DNA of 64,000 nucleotides, from assembly GCF_000966195.1 (NCBI RefSeq), contig NZ_LAHL01000034.1, positions 1 to 64,000 on the forward strand. Direction: 5' to 3'. Shown one piece after another: positions 1 through 8,488 of the stretch; the stretch's first letter is position 1, and every line of letters starts with the position of its first letter. The position numbers were made by a program, and so were the translations under genes. The notes beneath the pieces are model-generated. The model searched no databases. It saw nothing but the letters and a program-made list of their open reading frames with translations, and had not been told where the DNA came from. Source of the stretch: Domibacillus robiginosus. GTDB lineage: Bacteria > Bacillota > Bacilli > Bacillales > Domibacillaceae.

Positions 1-74
1 GTTTCACTTGACAGTTACACACGGAGGAAAGCACAGTAGGCTTTGCGCAAAACGATAACCAGGCGTCTGCAGAT

Positions 75-398
75 ATGTTTGATTTTTTATTAAAAAGCGG
101 GGCGTATTATCTTATTGCACAGGAACATAACTTGATAAAAGGGTGGATTTTGATTGGTCAAGATTTCAGTACACTCAAACCTGTTCAAACGGCAGGCATA
201 TTCAGTTTGTACGTAAGTCCTGAATATCGGTCTTCAGGTATTGGAAGAAAATTAATAAACTATGCCCTTACGGAGTTAAAACAGCAAGGCTATCAACAAG
301 TACAGCTATATGTATTCACTGGCAATCCGGCAAAACGATTATATGAACAACTTGGTTTTAAAGAGATTTGTACGCTGATGTCATTAGAGATAAAGTAA
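75..398 (+). CDS. GNAT family N-acetyltransferase, probably 5'-truncated
   Basis: The product would move an acetyl group from acetyl-CoA to an unidentified amine. The 107-residue frame keeps the core of the GNAT fold: the acetyl-CoA loop RSSGIGRKL near residues 52-60, an upstream beta strand (FSLYVSPEY) and the C-terminal LYEQLGF motif. The frame stays open upstream to a TGA at 9-11 and reads as plausible protein there, but it holds no ATG, GTG or TTG before 75, and no ribosome site precedes the ATG at 75. GNAT proteins usually run to about 140-160 residues, so the N-terminal strand and helix are missing. The gene may be broken by a nonsense or frameshift lesion near position 9. Confidence 0.6.
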   Translation: MFDFLLKSGAYYLIAQEHNLIKGWILIGQDFSTLKPVQTAGIFSLYVSPEYRSSGIGRKLINYALTELKQQGYQQVQLYVFTGNPAKRLYEQLGFKEICTLMSLEIK

Positions 399-504
399 AT
401 TCCTTGTGGATGAAACAAAACTACCTGTAGATACCGAATTTAAAATGAAGAATTTGTCTACAATCTGAAGAGTCCATGTAAGGATTCTTTTTAGAGCGCC
501 TGTC

Positions 505-690
505 CCGAATTTAAATGTTCCCGCAGAATAATGGGGGAGAATACAGGAAATTGCAAAGCATAAGTTAGTCGGATTTCCAAAAAAACTTGATATAGCAATG
601 TTTTTTGGTTCTTTCTTAGATATTTTACAAGCTGCTTTGACTATAGGTTATAATAGTAAAAAACATCTGTCTGTATAGGATAGATGTCTT
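505..690 (+). pseudogene. coding relic, copy A of a diverged dispersed repeat
   Basis: This gene-free stretch aligns without gaps to 4575-4712. The shared blocks are AGAATACAGGAA, then 58 bases, then GGTTCTTTC, then 32 bases, then TTATAAT. Frame-wise reading gives RIQEIAKHKL followed by a GSFLDILQAAL-like segment and a stop at about 678, which resembles the C-terminal end of a TetR-like regulator. That assignment is a guess from pattern only. A small hairpin (ACATCT with AGATGT, 665-687) followed by T residues ends the segment and may act as a terminator. Confidence 0.5.
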
Positions 691-725
691 TTTAAATGAA
701 ATACATAAAAGGATTGGTGAATAAA

Positions 726-1040
726 ATGGCTATCGTCGATGTAACGGTTATTCCTGTCGGCACACAGACGCCAAGTGTCAGCAGCTATGTAGCGGATATT
801 CAAAAAGTATTAAAGCAATATGAAGAAAAGGGGGACATTCGTTTTCAGTTAACACCGATGAATACGATCATTGAAGGTGACCTACCTAAATTATTTGAAG
901 TGATTCAGGCAATGCACGAAGTACCTTTTGAAAAAGGTCTTGCCAGAGTTTGCACGAATATTCGAATTGATGACCGTCGTGATAAACAACGTAAAATGGA
1001 AGATAAAGTAGAGCGGATAAAAGGTTTGCTTGAGGAATAA
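726..1040 (+). CDS. UPF0045 / MTH1187 family thiamine-binding protein
   Basis: A 104-residue cytosolic protein of the MTH1187/YkoF-like family, whose members form small ferredoxin-like oligomers; some bind thiamine or hydroxymethylpyrimidine. Family marks are the opening MAIVDVTVIPVGT, the TIIEGDLPKLFEVIQAMHE segment in the middle and the C-terminal IRIDDRRDK. An in-frame ATG lies 30 bases upstream at 696, but the ATG at 726 starts directly at the conserved first strand, with a weak GGATTGGTGA-type site before it, so 726 is preferred. It is a single-gene unit closed by the hairpin at 1069. No TPP riboswitch is visible upstream. B. subtilis YqgV is the likely equivalent. Confidence 0.82.
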   Translation: MAIVDVTVIPVGTQTPSVSSYVADIQKVLKQYEEKGDIRFQLTPMNTIIEGDLPKLFEVIQAMHEVPFEKGLARVCTNIRIDDRRDKQRKMEDKVERIKGLLEE

Positions 1041-1068
1041 GAATTTCTCGGCAGAGTGTATAGAAAGA

Positions 1069-1103
1069 CAGGAGAACGAAGCAGTTCTCCTGTTTTTATT
1101 TTA
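1069..1103 (+). terminator. Rho-independent terminator, possibly bidirectional
   Basis: Perfect 9-bp stem CAGGAGAAC/GTTCTCCTG with a 6-base loop, followed by TTTTTATTTT. It closes the UPF0045 gene and lies between convergent genes, so it may also serve the aldo/keto reductase on the other strand. Confidence 0.85.
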
Positions 1104-1150
1104 CCGCTTTAATGGCTAAAGCAAAGAAAAGCGGGTCCCTTACGATTCGT

Positions 1151-1990
1151 TTAAAATTCTTCATATACCGCAGGATCCTGATCGTTAATTCTGCCGTCAG
1201 GACGGGTTAAACCTGAAATCAGGCTCAATTCCGTTTCGTCAAGAGAAAAATCAAAAATAGAGATGTTTTCAAGCTGCCGCACCGGGGAAGCGGATTTTGG
1301 AATCGAAACGGCTCCCAGCTGATAATGCCAGCGTAACACAATCTGCGAAATAGACCTGTCATGGCGACGGGCTATTTGTTGAATGGTATCATCCTGCAAA
1401 AGATCCTTCCCCCGGAATAACGGACTCCACGATTCTGTTACAATATTATGCTCCTGATGCCACTTTCTTTGTTGTTCCTGATTAAAAAATGGATGCAATT
1501 CAATCTGGTTGACGCTTGGCTTAACGCCCGTTTCTTTTTTTAAACGCTCAATGTGCTCGGGCAAGAAATTGCAGACACCAATGGAACGAATAAGGCCCCA
1601 TTTCCTGGCGTCAATTAAGGCCTGCCAGGCTTCTACATATTCATCCTGTTTCGGGTTGGGCCAATGAATCAAATATAAATCATAGTAATCGAGGCTCGCG
1701 CGATATAAGGATTCCTGGATTGTCGTCACTGCTTTGTCATAACTATGATAGCGGCCTGGTAGTTTAGAAGTAATTCTCAATTCTTCTCTGGGAACGGAGC
1801 TGCGTTTAACAGCTTCCCCTACAGTTCCTTCATTTTCATAATTATAAGCAGAATCAATAAGTCGGTAACCTGTATGAATGGCATTTTGAATCGCACTGGC
1901 ACCCGCATTTCCGTTAAGCGCGTATGTACCTAACCCTATCACTGGCAATGTGAGTCCGTCATTCAATGTAATATCCGGAATTTTGACCAT
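1151..1990 (-). CDS. aldo/keto reductase (AKR5-like)
   Basis: A 279-residue NADPH-dependent carbonyl reductase, cytosolic, likely acting on small aldehydes, ketones or methylglyoxal-type substrates. The (beta/alpha)8 AKR signature is complete: Asp46 and Tyr51 in DSAYNY, Lys76 in TSKLPG and His109 in LIHWPNP. GVCNF near residue 139 and SIPKSA near residue 232 are the family's NADP-binding elements. It is closest in pattern to the YtbE/YvgN and 2,5-diketogluconate reductase group. The ATG at 1990 is preceded by an AGGAGTGAT ribosome site. It is a single-gene unit convergent with the UPF0045 gene. The natural substrate cannot be read from the sequence. Confidence 0.9.
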   Translation of the reverse strand: MVKIPDITLNDGLTLPVIGLGTYALNGNAGASAIQNAIHTGYRLIDSAYNYENEGTVGEAVKRSSVPREELRITSKLPGRYHSYDKAVTTIQESLYRASLDYYDLYLIHWPNPKQDEYVEAWQALIDARKWGLIRSIGVCNFLPEHIERLKKETGVKPSVNQIELHPFFNQEQQRKWHQEHNIVTESWSPLFRGKDLLQDDTIQQIARRHDRSISQIVLRWHYQLGAVSIPKSASPVRQLENISIFDFSLDETELSLISGLTRPDGRINDQDPAVYEEF

Positions 1991-2432
1991 TATCTATCAC
2001 TCCTTTAAATATTATTATACTACCATTATTAGGAATAGGCGTCAGTGATTTGGGGTGAAGCAGCCACACTCTTTTTCTTTTCAAAGAGAGGTGAGTGGAG
2101 GCAGCTTTATCAATAAATACTCTAACCTTATTTTGTTACCCATATATGTTTTAAGGAAACTATTTTATTAATGTCAGGTCTTTTGCTTATGCGCTGCATA
2201 ATCAGTTGATTGAATCGCTCAACCATCGTCGTCCATGATTAACGGTCCTCATCCTAATAAATACCATAGTTAATTAAGCTTTTAATATAAGCATAACCGC
2301 AGTATTCATAATAGCAGCTTTAAATATGGATATTTTTTATTTTGAAATAAATCTTCTTTTCTTTCTGTTATACTGTATCATATATCAATTATTGGTAAAA
2401 TTTGTTAATAGGAGTAAAGGGGGATAACAGAT

Positions 2433-3484
2433 ATGAAAAAGCTTTACAGCATACTAGCTGCAGCTTTACTTACAGGAGCGGTATTTGCATCCGCCAGCCC
2501 ATCAGCGGAAGCAGCGAGCTTCGATCCCATTTTAGCAAAGCCTGTAAGCTCATTTCCTTTTACGGATGTGTCTGCAGAAAGCAAGGAAATGGTTTCGGCT
2601 CTTTATCAAAATAAATTTTTTAATGGAATCAGCGCCGATATGTTTGAGTGGAACCAGACGATCAAGCGGGTGGATGCTGCCGTGATCGCTGCACGAGGGA
2701 TGGGTTATAGAAAAGATCAGCGTCCTTTACGAGAGGAAACATTGACGTTTACAGACATTCCAGAGCGTGCCCAGAGCGCGCGGTCGCCCTTCTTCAATTT
2801 TATGGAGTAGTAAATGGCAAAACGAAAACCATTTTCGGGTCCAATGATACGATTACAAGAGGTGAAGCAGCTATCATTCTTTCAAGAGCTTATAATGATG
2901 TATTGCTGCGTCCGACTGAAACAGTGCATCATTTTAAAGATGCAACAGGCCGATACGTGGAGGCTATCAACAGGCTGGTCGCGACAGGCATTACGCATGG
3001 AAAAACAATTGGCCGGTTCGGCACCAATGACCCGGTAAAACGAGGAGAGTTTGCGGTGATGGTAGCCCGGCTGAGTGATCCTGCTTTGTCTCCGCCCTCT
3101 TCTTACAGTGATCTGCTTTCTACACAAGGAGGCTTGACCATGAAAGCAGAGAAGGAAAACAATCGTTTATTGTTTGATTCAGCTGTTCGCCTGACGCTTA
3201 TTCATACTGCTGATTTCAATTATATTTACAATCGTATTTATATCCTGGAAAAGAAACAGGGGAACCAATGGCTGGAGATAAAGTATAACAACGGGCTATC
3301 TTTTTTTGCCGATATGCTGGCAGTAGAAGCAGGTAAAAGCCAGGAAGTTACCATTTCGTTTGACCAATTTAAAACATTGATGACACCAGGGAAATATAGA
3401 GTAAGGCATACATTTTATCCCTCAAAGAATGGAACGGTGAAAGAGCGTGCGTTTATAGCGGCAGAATTTACTATTACTGAATAA
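2433..3484 (+). pseudogene. secreted S-layer-homology (SLH) protein, frameshifted
   Basis: The gene begins with a good ribosome site (AAGGGGGAT) and a signal peptide: MKK, a hydrophobic run and a cleavage region ASPSAEAAS. It then enters SLH-type repeats (PFTDVSAESKEMVSAL; later FTDIPERAQSA) that normally anchor proteins to secondary wall polymer. At 2776-2782 a GCGCGCG run holds one extra CG pair compared with the frame needed for AQSAVALLQFYG. Frame 0 therefore stops at 2810, and the rest continues in the next frame to 3484 (third SLH repeat with VKRGEFAVMVARL, then an Ig-like C-terminal domain). Restored, the protein would have about 350 residues. The lesion is either a real 2-bp expansion, possibly phase-variable, or a sequence error. 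Confidence 0.8.
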
Positions 3485-3614
3485 ATTATCGTTTATACAT
3501 TGCTTATAATCAATCTGTAATGATAGATGCACTCACCGGTGTTTTTTCTATGCAGAACATAAAAAACTTATAGACTGTCTTTTTCTAATAGCTTGTTTTA
3601 AAGTTAGGGAGAAA

Positions 3615-3660
3615 AAGCTGCTTCTCCAACTGTCAGTTGTTCAATGTGGAGACGCAGCTT
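3615..3660. repeat. long imperfect inverted repeat
   Basis: AAGCTGC-T-TCTCC at 3615-3627 pairs with GGAGA-C-GCAGCTT at 3648-3660 around a 20-base loop. There is no strong T-run. It follows the SLH gene at about 130 bases and could end its transcript. Confidence 0.5.
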
Positions 3661-3751
3661 AACTTACCATAGTCATTAATAGTTTCTTTGTATACAGCTT
3701 GGCAAAGTGAAACGCTTCAGATCAAAGCGTGGCAGAGTAAAGAGTGCCCAT

Positions 3752-3775
3752 AAAAAAGACCAGCATGAGCTGGTC
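3752..3775 (-). terminator. hairpin with T-run on the minus strand
   Basis: GACCAGC-atga-GCTGGTC forms a perfect 7-bp stem, followed on the minus strand by TTTTTTA. A second, similar hairpin (ACCAGCT/AGCTGGT, 3930-3945) overlaps the stop codon of the 75-residue gene upstream. Both probably end that transcript. The 170 bases between them hold nothing recognisable. Confidence 0.6.
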
Positions 3776-3943
3776 AGAGAGTGGAGATAAAATAAAAAAG
3801 CAGGCTGATTGAAAACGTCTGTTCTTCCAAAAGCGTCGCCAGCTGAGAAGTGGCGTGACCTTTTTTTAGTTATGAGCATTCACAGCTGGCAAGTGACGCC
3901 GATAGCGTGCGTTTGTCAACAGCCTGAGACCAGCTAAAGCTGG

Positions 3944-4171
3944 TTATCCATGTTCAATAAGGCTGATCGGCAAGATGATGGTCTCTTGCCATCCCTCAAA
4001 ATTAAAATCACTCTCGTTGCTCCACTTAAAGATACCTGGATCCCAGTCATCTTCATCAACAATAATACTTCTCATCATTTCTTCATAAGTCACGGCTTGC
4101 GTGACTTCTTTTCCTATGTTATTCCACAGGCAGTATAAATCTGGGGCATTTGTAGATCTGAGTACTTTCAA
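3944..4171 (-). CDS. small acidic protein of unknown function
   Basis: I do not recognise this protein. The frame can be extended to a TTG at 4207, but a strong GGGAGGAG ribosome site sits inside that extension, 9 bases before a TTG at 4171. I therefore place the start there, giving 75 residues beginning MKVLRSTNAPDLYCLW. The protein is rich in Asp, Glu and Trp (DEDDWDPGIFKW near the middle), has no membrane segment or signal peptide, and may be an immunity- or adaptor-like small cytosolic protein; that is only an impression. It stands alone, with hairpins downstream. Confidence 0.55.
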   Translation of the reverse strand: MKVLRSTNAPDLYCLWNNIGKEVTQAVTYEEMMRSIIVDEDDWDPGIFKWSNESDFNFEGWQETIILPISLIEHG

Positions 4172-4544
4172 TGAAACTAACTCCTCCCGCTTAAATTGCG
4201 TCTTCAATCTTTTGATAAGTTCGCCTTTCGGTTAGCTCAAAAATATTATACCAATAGCGATTTGGTTTAGTTTGTCGAAATTTGTCTTGGAAACATTTAA
4301 TTACATACAATCCTGTTATATGTATGGGTATTCAGAAATAAATATGGCAAAAAGTTTGATCAAGCTAACAAGGAACAAATATCATTGGCGGGCAGTACGG
4401 GTCGTGTTGATAGGAGAAAGTCGAGTGCCTCAGCAGGTGCTGCAGTGATTCGTACAGCTTTATATACCAAGAAAAATAACGCAAAAGGGTTGAACGTTCA
4501 TGAAAAATGCTACATAAGGGCTCTTTTGTTTTAAACGTCTGTCT

Positions 4545-4712
4545 TAAAATGAAAGGTTCGTCAAAAGCTTTCCAATTAACTGGGGATAGAATACAGGAAG
4601 CTGAAAAGCACAAATTGAAATAAAATAATGCGAACCTTTATACATCAATGTTCGGCGGTTCTTTCCAAGAGATTGTATATATCATTTGGCTTATTCGTTA
4701 TAATCATCATAG
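4545..4712 (+). pseudogene. coding relic, copy B of the dispersed repeat
   Basis: Gap-free partner of 505-665: AGAATACAGGAAGCTGAAAAGCACAAA here against AGAATACAGGAAATTGCAAAGCATAAG there, with identical spacing to the GGTTCTTTC and TTATAAT blocks. Translation reads RIQEAEKHKLK, then a stop, then SMFGGSFQEIVYII and a stop. It lies just upstream of the DadA-like gene and is more degraded than copy A. Confidence 0.5.
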
Positions 4713-4751
4713 AAACAAATAATTGATATGATGTAAGAAAGGTTAGTGAAT

Positions 4752-5879
4752 ATGAAAAAGGTTATAGTAGTCGGTGCTGGAATTCTTGGCGCATCAGCAG
4801 CCTATCAATTAGCAAAAATGGGTGCCGAAGTCTTGATTATAGACCGCAAAGATAAAGGACAGGCGACTGATGCAGCTGCAGGTATTATTTGCCCATGGTT
4901 ATCACAGCGGCGCAACAAGGCCTGGTACCAGCTCGCAAAAGCAGGGGCACGTTTTTACCCTGAGCTGATCGAAGAACTGAAAAGGGAAGGCGAGACGGAA
5001 ACGGGCTATGCCCGGGTCGGCGCTCTCAATGTTCATCACGACATAGAGAAAATCAAGAAAATGGCAGAGCGTGCCGAAACACGAAGGGCAGATGCACCGG
5101 AAATCGGTGAGATTGTTTTGCTTGATGAAAAAGAAACCCGGGATCGATTTCCACATCTTTCTGAACAATACCAGTCTGTTTATGTGAGCGGAGGCGCCCG
5201 TGTGGACGGCCGTGCGCTGCGCGATGCGCTGTTGCGTTCTGCACAAAGAAACGGTGCCGTCCTTGTAACGGGGAATGCTGTACTTCAATACGAGGCGAGC
5301 CGGGTAACAGGAGTCAAGGTCGGTAATGAAAGCTATTCAGCTGACGAGTTGATTGTTTGTGCAGGTGCCTGGGCAAATCAGCTGTTAGCGCCTTTGGGCA
5401 TCGATTTCAAAGTAAGCTTTCAAAAAGCACAAATTTTGCATCTGGAGGTTCCAGACGCGTCGGACACAAGCACATGGCCTGTCGTCATGCCACCTTCTAA
5501 TAAATATCTTTTGGCTTTTGATTACCAGAGGGTTGTTATAGGGGCGACGCATGAAGATCCTGTAGATGGCTATGATACACGCATCACGGCAGGCGGGATG
5601 CAGGAGCTCCTGGAAAAAGGCTTAGAAGCAGCGCCTGGTTTATCGAATAGTACATTTCAAGAAGTAAGGGTTGGTTTTCGCCCCTACACGGCTGATTTTC
5701 TCCCAGTGATAGGTCCTATTCCGGGATGGGAGGGCCTTATCGTGGCAAATGGTCTTGGAGCGTCTGGTTTAACGACAGGTCCATATCTCGGGAACCAGCT
5801 GGCAAAGATAGCGCTCGACATGGATGTAGAGATCGATATCAGTCATTATGATATTCAAAAAGCAATGGAGAACAATTAA
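4752..5879 (+). CDS. DadA-like FAD-dependent amine/amino-acid oxidoreductase
   Basis: A 375-residue flavoenzyme of the D-amino-acid dehydrogenase/glycine oxidase (DAO) family, expected to oxidise an amino acid or secondary amine. The N-terminal Rossmann motif VVGAGILGASAAYQL (residues 6-20) binds FAD, RKDKGQAT follows the second strand, and the C-terminal GFRPYTADFLPVIGPI and NGLGASGLTTGP motifs complete the FAD site. A GTG lies two codons upstream (4746), but AAAGG is 9 bases before the ATG at 4752, which is the better start. The 3' end lies inside its own terminator stem. A decayed copy of the last 45 codons lies downstream at 7050-7180. The substrate is unknown. Confidence 0.88.
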   Translation: MKKVIVVGAGILGASAAYQLAKMGAEVLIIDRKDKGQATDAAAGIICPWLSQRRNKAWYQLAKAGARFYPELIEELKREGETETGYARVGALNVHHDIEKIKKMAERAETRRADAPEIGEIVLLDEKETRDRFPHLSEQYQSVYVSGGARVDGRALRDALLRSAQRNGAVLVTGNAVLQYEASRVTGVKVGNESYSADELIVCAGAWANQLLAPLGIDFKVSFQKAQILHLEVPDASDTSTWPVVMPPSNKYLLAFDYQRVVIGATHEDPVDGYDTRITAGGMQELLEKGLEAAPGLSNSTFQEVRVGFRPYTADFLPVIGPIPGWEGLIVANGLGASGLTTGPYLGNQLAKIALDMDVEIDISHYDIQKAMENN

Positions 5880-5896
5880 GCCTCCATTGCTTTTTA
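5861..5896 (+). terminator. terminator overlapping the 3' end of the oxidoreductase gene
   Basis: AGCAATGGAG (5861-5870) pairs with CTCCATTGCT (5882-5891) and is followed by TTTTT. The stem starts inside the last codons, and the TAA stop lies in the loop. The same hairpin, slightly changed, recurs at 7183-7216. Confidence 0.85.
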
Positions 5897-6158
5897 TCTT
5901 TCAAGAGAGATACCTGATAGAGTGAACGCGTAAGCTGATCGGAACTGACATATATTCAGCCAGAATAAGCTTTTTGTGTTGGGATTTGCAAGGACAGCGG
6001 TTGAAAGGTTTAATACAACGTAGGAATTTATGTAATGTTCAGTGAAAACCATCCACTTCTTCTCAAAGTGGATGGTTTTTTAATTTTATTTGTTTATTAA
6101 TGAATACCTAACAAAAGGGAAGACTACACAAAACAGTACATCTTTAAGAGGGGTAATT

Positions 6159-7013
6159 ATGAAAACATTGTCAAAGAAACTCGGGAATATACAATGCAAC
6201 AATGAATATGAGGAATTGCGCCGGGTGATTTTATGCGAGCCTCAATTTATGACTATACGGGATGTGATTAATGAAACGCAGGAATATTATAAACATGAAA
6301 ATATTAATATTAACCGTGCAATACAGCAGCATACTCAGTTCTGTCAACTTCTTAACGAACACGGAATAGAGGTGATTAAGCTTTCACCTTCTCCACAGTA
6401 TCCGGAGCAAGTCTTTACTAGAGACATCGGGTTTACAATCGGCCAAAATATTTTTATTGCTGAAATGGCCGCGGACATCCGGCAGGGAGAGGAACATGAG
6501 CTGAAAAAATGGCTTGAATCGGAGCAAATTTCTTATCACGCCCTAAGCGAAAATTCGATTGAAGGCGGGGATGTCATCGTTGATGGACACAATCTCTATG
6601 TCGGGATCAGCAGTCGAACAAATAAAGCATCCATTCAAGAACTTACACGTTTATTACCGGAATACGAGATCCTCCCTATTTCTTTAAATCAAAGATATTT
6701 GCATTTAGACTGTGTTTTTAATATTATTTCGCCGGAAGAAGCATTAATTTTCCCGGAGGCCATTGATCAAATTACAGTAAATATGCTTTCATCACGATTC
6801 GATTTAATCGAAGTGACTGAAAAAGAGCAATTTACACTTGGAACAAATGTACTTTCAATTGGACGGAAAAAGGTGTTTAGTCTAATGGGAAATCATAATG
6901 TAAACACTCGGCTCAGGGAGCGGGGGTATCATGTAATTGAGGTTGATATCACAGAGATTATTAAATCCGGAGGCTCTTTTCGCTGCTGTACATTGCCGAT
7001 TCTGCGTGGATGA
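6159..7013 (+). CDS. dimethylarginine dimethylaminohydrolase / arginine deiminase-like amidinohydrolase
   Basis: A 284-residue pentein-fold enzyme that would hydrolyse a guanidino group (methylarginine or arginine to citrulline plus an amine) in the cytosol. Seen: RRVILCEP near residue 22, FTRDIGFTIG near residue 88, EGGDVIVDG near residue 136, the catalytic His region RYLHLDCVF near residue 184 and the nucleophile region SGGSFRCCTLPI at the C-terminus. The frame extends to 6090, but the ATG at 6159 follows an AGAGGGG site 5 bases upstream. Whether the first or second Cys of the CC pair is the nucleophile is open; relatives have a single Cys with the GG..C.T pattern. It lies between an oxidoreductase gene and a relic of its copy. 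Confidence 0.82.
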   Translation: MKTLSKKLGNIQCNNEYEELRRVILCEPQFMTIRDVINETQEYYKHENININRAIQQHTQFCQLLNEHGIEVIKLSPSPQYPEQVFTRDIGFTIGQNIFIAEMAADIRQGEEHELKKWLESEQISYHALSENSIEGGDVIVDGHNLYVGISSRTNKASIQELTRLLPEYEILPISLNQRYLHLDCVFNIISPEEALIFPEAIDQITVNMLSSRFDLIEVTEKEQFTLGTNVLSIGRKKVFSLMGNHNVNTRLRERGYHVIEVDITEIIKSGGSFRCCTLPILRG

Positions 7014-7049
7014 GACAAAAAGCTTTAACGGATAACAAGCAGGTACGGT

Positions 7050-7180
7050 AAAGTCACTTATCATGGCAAATGGGCTTGGGCGCGTCTGCTTTAAGGTTGG
7101 GTCCATATCTTGGGAACCAGCTGGCAAAGATGGCACCCGAAATGGATTTAGGAATAAATATAAATCATTATGATATTTAA
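7050..7180 (+). pseudogene. 3' relic of a duplicated DadA-like oxidoreductase gene
   Basis: The stretch matches 5742-5860 closely: CTTATCATGGCAAATGG here against CTTATCGTGGCAAATGG there, then GGGAACCAGCTGGCAAAGAT in both, and it continues to ATTATGATAT. Translation recovers MANGLG, GPYLGNQLAKM and INHYDI before a stop. It has small indels and no start. It is followed by a copy of the same terminator, so the duplication included the gene end. Confidence 0.85.
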
Positions 7181-7182
7181 AA

Positions 7183-7217
7183 AGCAATGGGGGTAGTGAA
7201 TCCTCCATTGCTTTTTG
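7183..7217 (+). terminator. duplicated terminator hairpin
   Basis: AGCAATGG pairs with CCATTGCT and is followed by TTTTT. It is a diverged copy of the terminator at 5861 and now closes the amidinohydrolase gene. Confidence 0.75.
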
Positions 7218-7302
7218 TCAGTTCAAAAAACTATTTCCTTATTTAGGAGAGGGAGCTTTCTTTTATCCAAGTTTTCATATGGAGTTTGTTACTGCGATCC
7301 TC

Positions 7303-8214
7303 TTATATATCCGTATTTAATAGAGCAAGCTGGTCGTCGGGCAGGGCCTTGGTTTTACCATCACTGTTGAGAACATGGCGCCATGTATAACGCGGCTCAT
7401 AGCCAAGGACCTTCCGGGCTTTATCAATGGCCATAAGAGTCTCATGTCCTTCTACAGGCCTCTTTAAAGAAACATCCGGAAAAAATTTATCCACCAGTTC
7501 CTGACTTGGTTCTGGAAATATGGTGTCCGGCGCCGTTATATGAAATATGTCAAATCCTAAATTATCCTTTTCGATCGCAAGCAGGCAGGCTCTTGCAGCA
7601 TCTCTGACATCACAATAAGCCCATGCATTTTTCTTTTGGACATCTCTTTGTCCTTCTTCACTCCAATGCATGATAGGGATTTTCTCGTATTCATCCGGCT
7701 CATACATATTGGCAAAGCGAAGCGCCACAATTTGTGTGTTCGCAAGTTTGTGGAACATTTCGGAAAGAATTTCAGTCAGCCGTTTTGCCATTGCGTATGA
7801 GGACTTCACGATGGACGGGTGTTCTTCGTCCACAGGCAGGTAACTTAAATCTTCCGCCACGAAAGGGTATCCCAGAACAGTCTCACTTGATGCCCACACA
7901 ACCTTGGGGATTTTAAGGTCTTTACAAGCTTCAAGGATATTAAAATTAACGAGCATATTATTTTCAAATATGGCCTGGGATGTATTCCGTACATCGGTAG
8001 GAATATTCCCCAGGTGCACGACTGCATCACACCCTGCTAAAAGCTGGCAGACCTGGCCATAATCACGTAATTCGGCCTGGATAAATTTTTTTGATTCAGA
8101 TTCTTCCCTTAATTTTCTATCTGTAGCAATAACGTCATGACCAGCTTCTAATAAGGTTCTTACAGTCCATCGGCCAACTTTTCCTGCTGCACCTGTTACC
8201 ACTACTTTCATCAT
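7303..8214 (-). CDS. NAD(P)-dependent epimerase/dehydratase (extended SDR)
   Basis: A 303-residue Rossmann-fold enzyme of the extended SDR family, related in pattern to uronate dehydrogenases and nucleotide-sugar epimerases. The dinucleotide motif TGAAGKVG covers residues 7-14, HLGNIP matches the strand-4 element, and the catalytic Ser of SSETV plus the SYAMAKR (YxxxK) motif near residue 140 are present. The C-terminal half has ITAPD and the conserved KARKVLGYEPRYTW tail of this group. The ATG at 8214 has GGAG 8 bases upstream. It is a single minus-strand gene next to the Rieske oxidoreductase. The substrate cannot be named from sequence. Confidence 0.85.
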   Translation of the reverse strand: MMKVVVTGAAGKVGRWTVRTLLEAGHDVIATDRKLREESESKKFIQAELRDYGQVCQLLAGCDAVVHLGNIPTDVRNTSQAIFENNMLVNFNILEACKDLKIPKVVWASSETVLGYPFVAEDLSYLPVDEEHPSIVKSSYAMAKRLTEILSEMFHKLANTQIVALRFANMYEPDEYEKIPIMHWSEEGQRDVQKKNAWAYCDVRDAARACLLAIEKDNLGFDIFHITAPDTIFPEPSQELVDKFFPDVSLKRPVEGHETLMAIDKARKVLGYEPRYTWRHVLNSDGKTKALPDDQLALLNTDI

Positions 8215-8488
8215 TCCACGCTCCTGTTTTTACATTTCGATATCAGTGTAATACAGTAAAATTTTGTTGTAGAAATGTGATTAGAACACAGTAAAAAATA
8301 CCGAAAAGCGGCTGTCTCCTCAGCAAGTTACATCCAATATCTTTGTTAGAATTCCCTGTTGCCACTGTTTTATTAGCAGGAGGTCTATATAGAAAATAAT
8401 GGTGAGCAGGTGCTTATCGTACAGACTGGAACCGGTATCTGAAAATGCAAACCACAGCGAAGTGCTTCTGCTGCGGTAACATTAACCG

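Noticed and set aside
696-725. TPP riboswitch before the UPF0045 gene
   Set aside because: The conserved CTGAGA and following TPP-aptamer blocks are absent in 400-725; only a small hairpin is seen.
3676-3879. 67-codon minus-strand frame
   Set aside because: No ribosome site, no family likeness, and it contains the hairpin at 3752-3775 that acts as a terminator on that strand.
4902-5288. 128-codon frame antisense to the DadA-like gene
   Set aside because: It lies wholly inside a well-supported gene on the other strand and shows no family features.
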